From contig CALFLJ010000146.1 of assembly GCA_937880335.1 (NCBI GenBank), positions 1 to 10,344 on the forward strand: a stretch of DNA of 10,344 nucleotides. Reading direction: 5' to 3'. Below the pieces are notes generated by a model. The model was not told the origin of the DNA, did not search any database, and saw only the letters and a list, made by a program, of their open reading frames with translations. Source of the DNA: an uncultured Succinatimonas sp. GTDB lineage: Bacteria; Pseudomonadota; Gammaproteobacteria; Enterobacterales; Succinivibrionaceae. Within the stretch, counting starts at the first letter, position 1, and every line of letters starts with the position of its first letter. Made by a program: the position numbers and the translations under genes. Positions 1 through 6,948 of this stretch are shown here, in pieces.

Positions 1-305
1 CCATCTCATTTTTTTGCAAAATTAATATTGAATTAATTTTGTCTTAATACTGCTTTAATCTATCTTATTGTTATATATGGATTATTACTTTTAAAGAGTA
101 ATTTAAGAAACCTTGAATACAAAATAAATCTTGATTTTTATACATAAAACAAAAATCATAAATTTATTTTAAAGACCTATATCTTATAATATATATCTAA
201 GAATTAAACTTAGTAGCTACAATTTAAATTTTATAAGATTTTATTGCTTAAAGATAATTAACTGCATTTATGGCAAATGTTTGAGTGATCAGATCTCTTT
301 TTTAC
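1..305. other. AT-rich intergenic DNA, no gene seen
   Basis: This stretch at the left edge is very AT-rich and has no open reading frame with a plausible ribosome binding site and family resemblance. I see no tRNA-like cloverleaf and no GC-rich hairpin followed by a T tract, so the terminator of the minus-strand yejM gene is not obvious. The only local structure is a 10-bp AT-only inverted repeat near the left edge, listed separately. The region probably holds the 3' flank of yejM and the flank of a gene lying outside the window. Confidence 0.6.
17..41. repeat. short AT-rich inverted repeat
   Basis: The arms CAAAATTAAT (17-26) and ATTAATTTTG (32-41) are perfectly complementary around a 5-base loop. 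A T run lies before the left arm on the plus strand, at 9-15. No T tract follows the hairpin in either direction, so it does not have terminator layout. In DNA this AT-rich, such a palindrome can arise by chance. It may be an operator for a gene outside the window, but nothing shows that. Confidence 0.3.
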
Positions 306-2132
306 TTATTTCTTTAAAAAAGCATTTAACTGCTCAATCGCTTGCCAATAATACTGAGCATCAAATTCTTGACTTTCTGTCTTACGATAACAATGATCTC
401 GAATAGTTAAAAAACCTAAGGTATCAACCACTGCTATTTTGTCATTTAAAACCAAAGCATTTTCATTGTAGGAACTTACCCAATAATAAGGTCTTTCACT
501 TAAAGACAACAGATCTTGCCCTACGCTGAAATCATCTATATTGTTTTTTACCCCAAACACATGTTTTAACAGTGTTGGACTTACATCATAGTGAAGACTT
601 AAACTTTCATATTCTTGAGGTTTTATATTTGGAATATATAAAACCAAAGGTACATGGGTTTGGGCTCTTGTAAAATTGCTATTGTGTCCCCAAAAGTTTA
701 AACCATTATCGTTAAACTCATCCCCATGATCTCCTGTTACTATAACTACAGTATTTTCTAAAAGCTTTTTATCATCAAGTAAAGTAAAGAGCTTTCCTAA
801 AGTTGTATCTGCAGTATATGAAGCGTTCTTACATAAATTTATATAGGGGCCTAGCTCTGTTTTAGGCGAAAGTTCTAGATAATTAAAAGCAGGCTCTGTC
901 GGAGTAAACAATTTCTTCTGATCTTTTTTAAATTGATACTCATGCAAACTATCAAAGAAAATAAAGCTTAAAAATTTCTTGTTGGGATCTTTTGTATCTA
1001 GATAGTTCTTAAAATCATTTAAACTATCAAGATCACGAGAAAGCGGAGAATCTCCTACAGAAGTCATGCGAAGACCATCAACTCCGGCAAAAACAGTTTG
1101 ATGAAACTCAGGCTTATACAAAGGAGCTGAGGTAAAAGTTTTAATATCGTAGTTAAAGTCAAGGCAAGCTTTAACTAAAGCTGATGGAGTAGCTGAATTT
1201 CTAGCTACATTCCAATAAGTGCCAGGTACGCCATAAAATAAAGAAAATATTCCAAAGCGAGTACAATTGCCTCCTGACTGATGATTTTTATAATTTAAAC
1301 TCTTTTGAGCAAATTGATAAAGGTTTGGCATAACCTCATCTGTAAGCATATCTGCACGTAAGCAATCAACAGCCACAATTAATATATTAAGTTTAGATTC
1401 TACCTCTCCATAGCTTAGGGGATGCTTGGGATAAGCAAAAAGGCCTGAATTTTTATAGTCAATTTTTTTTACTAGCATATCCTCTTCTTTAATGAATCCG
1501 TGCCTTAATAAAAAGGTATTTGCTGTTAGAGGGTAGTAAAGCGGAATGCGTGATGCTATAGAGGTAATTTGGGTTTGTGAGGTGGCCTGAGCATAAGTGT
1601 GGCAGAGATTTGCAGCAATAAAGCAGATACATAAAGGAATTAAAGTAAAACGAAACTTTAAATTACGCTTTCTTTGTGCGATAAAGGCAACTAATGATAC
1701 AAAAAGTACAAGAGTAAATAAGATTACGACCTCAAGCACAATTGAAACTATCATCCCAAAAGAAAAGGTAATAATCTGCCCGTTTCCATTAAAAAATAAA
1801 TCCAGCATTGCCAAATTTAAATGGAAGCGATACAGATAAAAGACATGTGCATCTACAGCTAAAATTAGTATAGGTATAATTAAAAAAATAAAACCTAAAA
1901 AAACTTTTACTATATTTAAAGTATTACGGCAAAGTCTTAATAAAGGAGCTAAAAATACCAGAAGAAAAAATAATAAATATAAAGGCAATACCGAAAAGGC
2001 TACTAAATAAAAAAGTGCGATTTCCTTAAAACTTGAATCTAATGATGCGGGAGCATAAAAGCTTGCATAATAAATTAATAACGGAATTGCCCCTAATCCT
2101 AGGTACAGGCAAAAACTTAAAATGCTTTTCAT
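306..2132 (-). CDS. yejM: YejM/PbgA-like inner-membrane protein, DUF3413 plus sulfatase-fold domain
   Basis: The 608-residue product is close to the E. coli YejM (PbgA/LapC) length of 586. The first ~175 residues carry about five hydrophobic segments (roughly 4-24, 38-65, 76-93, 120-150, 161-176), and the DUF3413-like stretch VDAHVFYLYRFHLN lies at 93-106. A periplasmic alkaline-phosphatase/sulfatase-fold domain begins near 248. It holds D256 in a VDCLRAD motif, the SGGNCTRFGIFSLFYG motif with candidate nucleophile T291 (286-301), a GDHGDEF motif with D468 and H469 (467-473), and H483 and H493. In enterics YejM senses periplasmic LPS and restrains LpxC proteolysis through LapB, so a role in balancing outer-membrane lipid is the natural inference. 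This copy keeps the D-H pair that I recall being lost from E. coli YejM, so enzymatic activity is possible. The start is supported by the hydrophobic N terminus and by GGGG about 5 bases upstream, with AGGTGA further out. yejL, the usual enteric partner, is not visible. The neighbouring transporter gene is divergent. Confidence 0.88.
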   Translation of the reverse strand: MKSILSFCLYLGLGAIPLLIYYASFYAPASLDSSFKEIALFYLVAFSVLPLYLLFFLLVFLAPLLRLCRNTLNIVKVFLGFIFLIIPILILAVDAHVFYLYRFHLNLAMLDLFFNGNGQIITFSFGMIVSIVLEVVILFTLVLFVSLVAFIAQRKRNLKFRFTLIPLCICFIAANLCHTYAQATSQTQITSIASRIPLYYPLTANTFLLRHGFIKEEDMLVKKIDYKNSGLFAYPKHPLSYGEVESKLNILIVAVDCLRADMLTDEVMPNLYQFAQKSLNYKNHQSGGNCTRFGIFSLFYGVPGTYWNVARNSATPSALVKACLDFNYDIKTFTSAPLYKPEFHQTVFAGVDGLRMTSVGDSPLSRDLDSLNDFKNYLDTKDPNKKFLSFIFFDSLHEYQFKKDQKKLFTPTEPAFNYLELSPKTELGPYINLCKNASYTADTTLGKLFTLLDDKKLLENTVVIVTGDHGDEFNDNGLNFWGHNSNFTRAQTHVPLVLYIPNIKPQEYESLSLHYDVSPTLLKHVFGVKNNIDDFSVGQDLLSLSERPYYWVSSYNENALVLNDKIAVVDTLGFLTIRDHCYRKTESQEFDAQYYWQAIEQLNAFLKK

Positions 2133-2211
2133 AATTACCCCAAGTCACCTAATAGCTAAAGCGAAGGCTAATTTTGAAAAGATCAACTTATTATAAAAAA
2201 AGCCTTAAATT

Positions 2212-2239
2212 ATTGTGCGCTATTATAACACTGCACAAT
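2212..2239 (-). promoter_or_regulatory. inverted repeat straddling a candidate -10 box upstream of yejM
   Basis: ATTGTGC (2212-2218) and GCACAAT (2233-2239) form a perfect 7-bp inverted repeat with 14 bases between the arms, giving a half-site spacing of 21 bp, about two helical turns. On the minus strand a consensus TATAAT (complement of 2222-2227) lies inside the spacer, about 90 bp before the yejM start. I see no good -35 at 16-18 bp. This is the layout of a dimeric repressor site over a promoter, but I do not recognise the motif as a known operator. A second TATAAT-like sequence on the minus strand (complement of about 2190-2195) is an alternative -10. Confidence 0.35.
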
Positions 2240-2339
2240 TATTTACCTAATCTTTTATGTCACAAAGAAAACGCAAATTTTATCTGTTTTTAACAAATTT
2301 AAAACAATAACCACCTAAAACATAAATTTCAAATAAAAA

Positions 2340-2394
2340 CTTTACATAGTTTTAACATTTAAACAAATTAGCCTTTACATTACTTCTCTATTAT
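2340..2394 (+). promoter_or_regulatory. candidate promoter and Pho-box-like phased repeat upstream of the phosphate transporter
   Basis: CTTTACAT occurs at 2340-2347 and again at 2373-2380, and a variant TTAACAT occurs at 2352-2358. The ACAT cores start at 2344, 2355 and 2377, spacings of 11 and 22 bp, so they lie on one helical face. A TATTAT sequence at 2389-2394 could be the -10, 8 bases after the last repeat. PhoB boxes are 11-bp-phased direct repeats of a CTGTCAT-type heptamer lying just upstream of the -10. The resemblance here is mainly in phasing and in the C-A-T core, about 4 of 7 bases, so PhoB control is inference. Confidence 0.3.
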
Positions 2395-2413
2395 GGCGCT
2401 AAATTTTATTTAG

Positions 2414-2424
2414 CTTCTGAGAAG
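2414..2424 (+). promoter_or_regulatory. weak ribosome binding site within a small hairpin
   Basis: The only Shine-Dalgarno-like sequence before the transporter start is GAGAAG (2419-2424), six bases before the ATG at 2431. It overlaps the short inverted repeat CTTCTGAGAAG, which can fold as a 4-bp stem with a 3-base loop and partly hide the site. The stem is too small to claim regulation. Confidence 0.35.
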
Positions 2425-2430
2425 AATTTT

Positions 2431-4935
2431 ATGATTGAATCTCTTTATCTTGTAGTCGTTGTACTTTTATTAGTTTTAGCGGCATTAGATCTCTTTGTAG
2501 GCGTCAGTAATGACGCTGTTAACTTTTTAAACTCTGCTGTTGGAACTCGCATTGCACCATTAACAGTGGTGCTATTAGTTGCATCTGCAGGTGTTCTGTT
2601 AGGTTCTACTTTCTCATCTGGTATGATGGAAGTTGCGCGCTCTGGCATGTTCCACCCTGAATTATTCAACTTCCATGAGATTATTATAATCTTCTCTGCC
2701 GTCATGATTGCAGATATCCTTCTTCTAAGTATCTTCAATTCACTTGGCATGCCAACATCAACTACAGTTTCAATTATCTTTGAATTATTAGGTGCCGCTG
2801 TTATAGCAGCTGCATATAAACTCAATGAGCAAGGATTAAGTTTTCAGGAAATAATAAACTATATTAAGCTTGATAAGACTGCAACTATAGTATCAGCAAT
2901 CTTGCTTTCAGTTGTGATCTCCTTTATAGGCGGTATGTTGGTTCAATTTTTCTGCCGAATCTTATTCTCTTTTAAATTTAACAGCTCTGTTAAATACTTA
3001 GGTGGATTATTTACAGGATTATCTTTAACTGCAATTGCCTACTTCTTAATTATAAAAGGTGCAAAAGGCGCTTCTTTTATGAAGCCTGAATATATCAGTT
3101 TTATACATGAGCATCAGGCTTCTATACTGTGGGGCTTTTTTATAAGCTTCTTTATTTTAGGTCAGGTTATGGTAATGCTTAAACTTAATATCTTTAAGCT
3201 TATCATCCTATCTGGAACATTTGCCCTCGCCTTCTCCTTTGCAGGAAACGATCTTGTAAACTTTGTGGGTGTTCCTTTAGCAGCCTTAGATGCCTATAAC
3301 CAATGGCAATCCTCAGGAATATCTGCAGATAGTTTAAATATGCAGAGTTTAACTGAAAGCTCTAAAGCAGGAACATTCTGGCTTGTCCTTTCTGGTATTA
3401 TCATGTGCGTTACCTTGTGGATTTCTAAAAAGGCCCGCCGAGTAATACAAACTGCCATCAATCTTTCAAGTTCAAGGCAAGGCCAAAGAGAGCAGTTCGG
3501 CGCATCTACCATTGGAAGAGTTGTTACTCGTATGGGTCTTATGGTCTCTCGCACAGTTTACAAGACCACTCCTAAACCTATAACAAATTTAATTGGATCT
3601 CGTTATATTAAGCCTAAAGTTGCAAAAGATGAGATCCCTCTTCCATTTGATTATGTAAGAGCATGTATAAACCTAGTGGTTGCATCTGCATTAATTTCCT
3701 TTGCAACATCATTAAAACTCCCTCTCTCCACTACATACGTAACATTTATGGTGGCTATGGGAACTTCATTTGCTGACGGAGCATGGGATCGTGATAGTGC
3801 AGTTTACCGTATAAGTGGTGTTGTTGCTGTTATAAGTGGATGGTTTTTAACTGGATTTAGTGCTTTCGTTTTTGCCTTCATCACAGGTCTTATCCTATTT
3901 GTAGGTGGTCCTGTCGTCCTTTTAGGAGCCATCGTCCTTGTTTTAGGCATAATAATCTACTCAGACTTTATTAAAAAAGAGAAAGTTTCAACAGCCTCTA
4001 CAATTTTAAATGCTACATCTGATAAAGAAATTTTAGATACAGTAGCAAAAGCGGTACCACTTTATTATGAACAAAACTTAGAATGCCTAAAGCGCACTAT
4101 TGATAACTTCTTCTCCGACAATGAATTATCATTACGTCGTGCTCGTAATAAAGCTTTTAACGTTTTAGAGCAAGTATCTCAAGAAAGAAGTGCCTATTAT
4201 GGTTTATCAATTGAAGCTTTTGATGATGATAAAACTTTAAAGGAAAAGTTATCAGGAAAAAGCATTGACTCAAAGTTCTTCTTCTACCATGTCTTCTCAA
4301 ATCTTTGTGAAGCCTGTAAATCAGTTAAAACCCTATCTGACAGTGCAGTAAATCATATTTCAAATCGTCACGTCATATTTGAAGGTCAAATGAAAGAGAA
4401 TATTTTAGGACTTTATTCAAAACTAAACTCAGTATCCTCTTACATGCAGTCTATTGCAAACGACCCTTCCACAGAAAATATAGAAGCTTTCCTAAAGCAG
4501 GTAAAGAAGGTTAATCGCCGTATCGACAAGTGCCAAAAGGAGCTGGTGTTCATCATAGCAAACAGTAATGTTTCTATGCATTCCTCTGAAATGTATTTGA
4601 ATTTCCTACAACCTTTCCGCGATATAGCAAACCGCTACGCTGCTATGGCTATGCAAGCTAATGCTTTATCTGAAATTGTAAAAGGTAAAACTATTGAGAA
4701 TTCAACTACATCTTTAGTTCAAACCTCAGTAATTCCGGCTTCTTTAAGTTCTAATAACGAGGATTTGGTAAATAAAATAGAAAACGAACATTTTGATAAA
4801 GATGAATTAGATTTTGAAAAAATAGATAATCCTACACCAGATGAAAATTCTTTAGACGACAATAATTTAAATAAAGAAGCATCCCCTATAGAAACTGAGC
4901 CTTGTTCTGCATTAAATAAAGGCGAAAACAAATAA
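2431..4935 (+). CDS. inorganic phosphate transporter, PiT family, with PhoU-like C-terminal domain
   Basis: The 834-residue protein has a PHO4/PiT permease half (about 1-510) and a long cytoplasmic extension. The two inverted PiT repeats show as GVSNDAVNFLNS (24-35) and AGNDLVNFVG (271-280), each paired with a conserved Ser-Thr-Thr motif: GMPTSTTVS (106-114) and LPLSTTYV (430-437). About ten hydrophobic segments are visible between 5 and 510, with a polar, basic loop at about 332-405 that is typical of the family's central cytoplasmic loop. Residues about 530-750 are a soluble, predicted all-helical region like PhoU, and 775-834 form an acidic Asn/Asp/Glu-rich tail. PiT proteins import phosphate, usually as a metal-phosphate complex, with protons or sodium. 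E. coli PitA is about 500 residues with no such extension. This long architecture is one I associate with Bacteroidota-type transporters, from memory. The start is the first ATG giving the full first helix. The gene stands alone and ends at a strong terminator. Confidence 0.88.
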   Translation: MIESLYLVVVVLLLVLAALDLFVGVSNDAVNFLNSAVGTRIAPLTVVLLVASAGVLLGSTFSSGMMEVARSGMFHPELFNFHEIIIIFSAVMIADILLLSIFNSLGMPTSTTVSIIFELLGAAVIAAAYKLNEQGLSFQEIINYIKLDKTATIVSAILLSVVISFIGGMLVQFFCRILFSFKFNSSVKYLGGLFTGLSLTAIAYFLIIKGAKGASFMKPEYISFIHEHQASILWGFFISFFILGQVMVMLKLNIFKLIILSGTFALAFSFAGNDLVNFVGVPLAALDAYNQWQSSGISADSLNMQSLTESSKAGTFWLVLSGIIMCVTLWISKKARRVIQTAINLSSSRQGQREQFGASTIGRVVTRMGLMVSRTVYKTTPKPITNLIGSRYIKPKVAKDEIPLPFDYVRACINLVVASALISFATSLKLPLSTTYVTFMVAMGTSFADGAWDRDSAVYRISGVVAVISGWFLTGFSAFVFAFITGLILFVGGPVVLLGAIVLVLGIIIYSDFIKKEKVSTASTILNATSDKEILDTVAKAVPLYYEQNLECLKRTIDNFFSDNELSLRRARNKAFNVLEQVSQERSAYYGLSIEAFDDDKTLKEKLSGKSIDSKFFFYHVFSNLCEACKSVKTLSDSAVNHISNRHVIFEGQMKENILGLYSKLNSVSSYMQSIANDPSTENIEAFLKQVKKVNRRIDKCQKELVFIIANSNVSMHSSEMYLNFLQPFRDIANRYAAMAMQANALSEIVKGKTIENSTTSLVQTSVIPASLSSNNEDLVNKIENEHFDKDELDFEKIDNPTPDENSLDDNNLNKEASPIETEPCSALNKGENK

Positions 4936-4964
4936 GTTAGAAAAGCTTTAGGAGAGTAATTTAT

Positions 4965-4995
4965 AAACGCCAGATTTTTAATCTGGCGTTTTTTT
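4965..4995 (+). terminator. intrinsic terminator of the phosphate transporter gene
   Basis: An 11-bp perfect stem, AAACGCCAGAT (4965-4975) with ATCTGGCGTTT (4981-4991), closes a 5-base loop. It runs directly into a T tract through 4995. It begins 30 bases after the transporter stop codon. The minus-strand side has only a poor T tract, so it mainly serves the plus strand. Confidence 0.9.
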
Positions 4996-5362
4996 ATTTA
5001 TTTAAAAATAATGGATAGGATTTATATAGCTAATAAACAATATTACTGTAAAGTTAACTTAGGTCATTTCGTCTTTTGGATCTATTGTAAGTTAAGCGTG
5101 AGAGTTTTTTTTAGCTAAGTCCTAGCCTTATTTATTTGTTTTACGCAATATTTATAACTTTATTTGCATCAAACACTAACTTTACGCATTTAGAATTTTA
5201 AGATGCGTAAGGGTAAACTATTAAATTTTTCAAAAATCTAATGGCTTATATAAAATCCAAGATAAACGCAAAGCAAAATTATAATTAATCTGTTACGGAA
5301 AAAAATAGAACTTAAGGATTGTTTTGTGAAATATGAATTCTGAATATAATAAGTCTTGATAA
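4996..5362. other. convergent AT-rich spacer with inverted repeats, no gene seen
   Basis: This DNA lies between the transporter terminator and the GC-rich palindrome after purF. No ORF of useful length with a ribosome binding site is present. A short GTG frame near 5326 stops after a few codons. Two 8-bp perfect inverted repeats occur: TTAACTTA (5054-5061) with TAAGTTAA (5088-5095), and TTACGCAT (5182-5189) with ATGCGTAA (5203-5210). The octamer TTTACGCA is also found directly repeated at 5140-5147 and 5181-5188. A run of eight T lies at 5105-5112, nine bases beyond the first hairpin. An untranslated small RNA is possible but unsupported, since I see no clear promoter. Confidence 0.5.
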
Positions 5363-5416
5363 AAGTCCTCCCCCTTAAAGCGAGGTGATTGGGATAAGTC
5401 AAAGGGGGGAGGATTT
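5363..5416 (-). terminator. GC-rich imperfect palindrome, probable operon terminator after purF
   Basis: TCCTCCCCCTT (5366-5376) pairs with AAGGGGGGAGGA (5402-5413) with one bulged G. Flanking A/T and G-T pairs extend the stem to 5363-5416. The loop is about 25 bases. It starts 14 bases after the purF stop codon and ends the minus-strand operon in a sensible place, followed there by ACTTTTATC, a weak T tract. The arms are much richer in G and C than the surrounding DNA, and the loop is longer than usual for an intrinsic terminator. A dispersed repeat or the remnant end of a small transposable element is therefore an alternative reading. Confidence 0.5.
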
Positions 5417-5429
5417 AAATTAGAATATT

Positions 5430-6947
5430 TTAGATATTATATATATCTAAATCATCAGCTACAGATGAATCCTTCCAAGCTTTATCAGCTTTAGCATCAT
5501 CAGAGCGTTGCTTTGCAATCTTCTCAAAATAATCATGATCTGGTGGAACTACATACTCGCCGTTAAATACAGAGCAGTCAAAAGACTTAAGCTCTGGATT
5601 TTCTTCAGTTACAGAATCCTTTAGATCATCTAATGTTTGATAGATTAAAGCATCTGCCTTGATTTCTTTACAAATCTCCTCATTAGTACGACCGTAAGCT
5701 ATGAGCTCCTCACTAGTTGGCATATCTATACCATAGATATTAGGATAACGAATCTCCGGAGATGCTGAGGCAAAATAAACCTCTTTAGCACCGGCCTCAC
5801 GAGCCATTTCAACAATTTGCATGGAAGTGGTTCCACGTACAATTGAATCATCCACTAAAAGGACACGCTTGCCTGCAAACTCCTGAGGAATCGGGTTTAA
5901 CTTGCGACGAACTGATTTAATACGCTCAGCCTGTCCTGGCATAATAAAAGTTCTACCTACGTAACGGTTCTTAACATATCCCTGACGATAAGGAACTCCT
6001 AGATGACGAGCAATCTGCACTGCAATATCTACAGATGTGTCCGGAATAGGGATTACAACATCAATCTTAAGATCTTTGTGGTCTCGCTCGATCTGTTGAG
6101 CTAGTTTAGTTCCCATACGAACACGAGTTGCATAAACGGAAGCTCCATTTATGACGCTGTCAGGTCGTGCAAAATAAACATACTCAAAAATACATGGACA
6201 TAAAGAAGGATTTTTAGCACAGATACGAGAGTAAAGTTCACCATCTTTTGTAACTAAAATACATTCACCAGGCTTTACGTCACGCACAAGTTCAAATCCA
6301 GATACATCTAAAGCTACAGACTCTGATGCAACCATATACTCAATCTTACCATCCAAAGTCTTACGACTTCCTAAGACCATAGGACGAATACCGTTAGGAT
6401 CACGGAAAGCAATTAAACCTACACCTAAAACTAATGAAACTACAGCATAGCCACCACGAATCTCTTCTATAACACCACTTACGGCATTGAATATATCATC
6501 AGGGGTTGGAACAAAGTTCTTAATATCTGTAATTTTCCAAGCAAGTATATTCAAGAGGATTTCTGAGTCAGACTGGGTATTGACATGACGACGAGCTTTA
6601 ATGCACTTTTCTTTTAACTCAGCTGAATTTATGAGATTACCATTATGAGCTAAGGCTATACCATAAGGAGAATTAACATAAAAAGGCTGAGCCTCAGCTG
6701 CAGATGAAGATCCTGCTGTAGGATAACGGGTATGGGCAATACCAATATTGCCACGGAGCCGCATCATATGACGCTGGGCAAAAACCTCGGTCACCATACC
6801 GTTGGCCTTACGCTGATGGAAATTGTCCTCATCATCTACAGTTACAATTCCAGCGGCGTCCTGTCCACGGTGCTGTAACACCTGCAAAGAATTATAAAGC
6901 ACCACATTGACCGGAGAAAATCCGACAACACCAACTACACCACACAT
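5430..6947 (-). CDS. purF: amidophosphoribosyltransferase (glutamine PRPP amidotransferase)
   Basis: PurF catalyses the first committed step of purine synthesis in the cytoplasm: PRPP plus glutamine gives 5-phosphoribosylamine. At 505 residues it has the same length as the E. coli enzyme. The N-terminal Ntn glutaminase domain (about 1-235) begins MCGVVG, so Cys2 becomes the catalytic N-terminal cysteine after Met removal and there is no propeptide of the Bacillus type. Conserved stretches include LQHRGQDAAGI (24-34), HTRYPTAGSSS (72-82), AHNGNL (100-105) and SDSEILLN (126-133). The phosphoribosyltransferase domain carries VIPIPDTS (298-305), the NRYVGRTFI stretch (327-335) and the PRPP loop VLLVDDSIVRGTTS (362-375). 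The C-terminal RSDDAKA matches the enteric type. It follows cvpA by one base and has its own strong AGGAG site. No PurR-like palindrome is seen nearby, so purine control, if present, must act from the operon promoter or by feedback. Confidence 0.98.
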   Translation of the reverse strand: MCGVVGVVGFSPVNVVLYNSLQVLQHRGQDAAGIVTVDDEDNFHQRKANGMVTEVFAQRHMMRLRGNIGIAHTRYPTAGSSSAAEAQPFYVNSPYGIALAHNGNLINSAELKEKCIKARRHVNTQSDSEILLNILAWKITDIKNFVPTPDDIFNAVSGVIEEIRGGYAVVSLVLGVGLIAFRDPNGIRPMVLGSRKTLDGKIEYMVASESVALDVSGFELVRDVKPGECILVTKDGELYSRICAKNPSLCPCIFEYVYFARPDSVINGASVYATRVRMGTKLAQQIERDHKDLKIDVVIPIPDTSVDIAVQIARHLGVPYRQGYVKNRYVGRTFIMPGQAERIKSVRRKLNPIPQEFAGKRVLLVDDSIVRGTTSMQIVEMAREAGAKEVYFASASPEIRYPNIYGIDMPTSEELIAYGRTNEEICKEIKADALIYQTLDDLKDSVTEENPELKSFDCSVFNGEYVVPPDHDYFEKIAKQRSDDAKADKAWKDSSVADDLDIYNI

Positions 6948-6948
6948 A

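Noticed and set aside
17..41. AT-only hairpin as a terminator
   Set aside because: No T tract follows the stem on either strand, and the arms contain almost no G or C.
2164..2206. AAGGCT/AGCCTT pair in the yejM leader as an attenuator
   Set aside because: It has only six base pairs with a loop of about 31 bases, no competing stem is evident, and it is expected by chance in such DNA.
2445..2825. Minus-strand open frame opposite the phosphate transporter
   Set aside because: It lies wholly within a well-supported gene, has low-complexity composition and resembles no family. The same holds for the other antisense or offset frames at 1597-1839, 3294-3554, 4719-4931, 6971-7294, 7274-7480, 7514-7735 and 9932-10138.
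5264..5275. PurR-box-like ACGCAAAGC sequence
   Set aside because: It lies downstream of purF, in the wrong place for control of the operon, and the second half of the PurR palindrome is missing.
5326..5343. Short GTG-started frame with an upstream AAGG
   Set aside because: It stops after a few codons and has no features of a real small protein.
5385..5400. Resemblance of the palindrome loop to the 16S rRNA 3' end (ATCACCTC on the minus strand)
   Set aside because: Only eight bases match, with no flanking rRNA similarity, so it is most likely coincidence.
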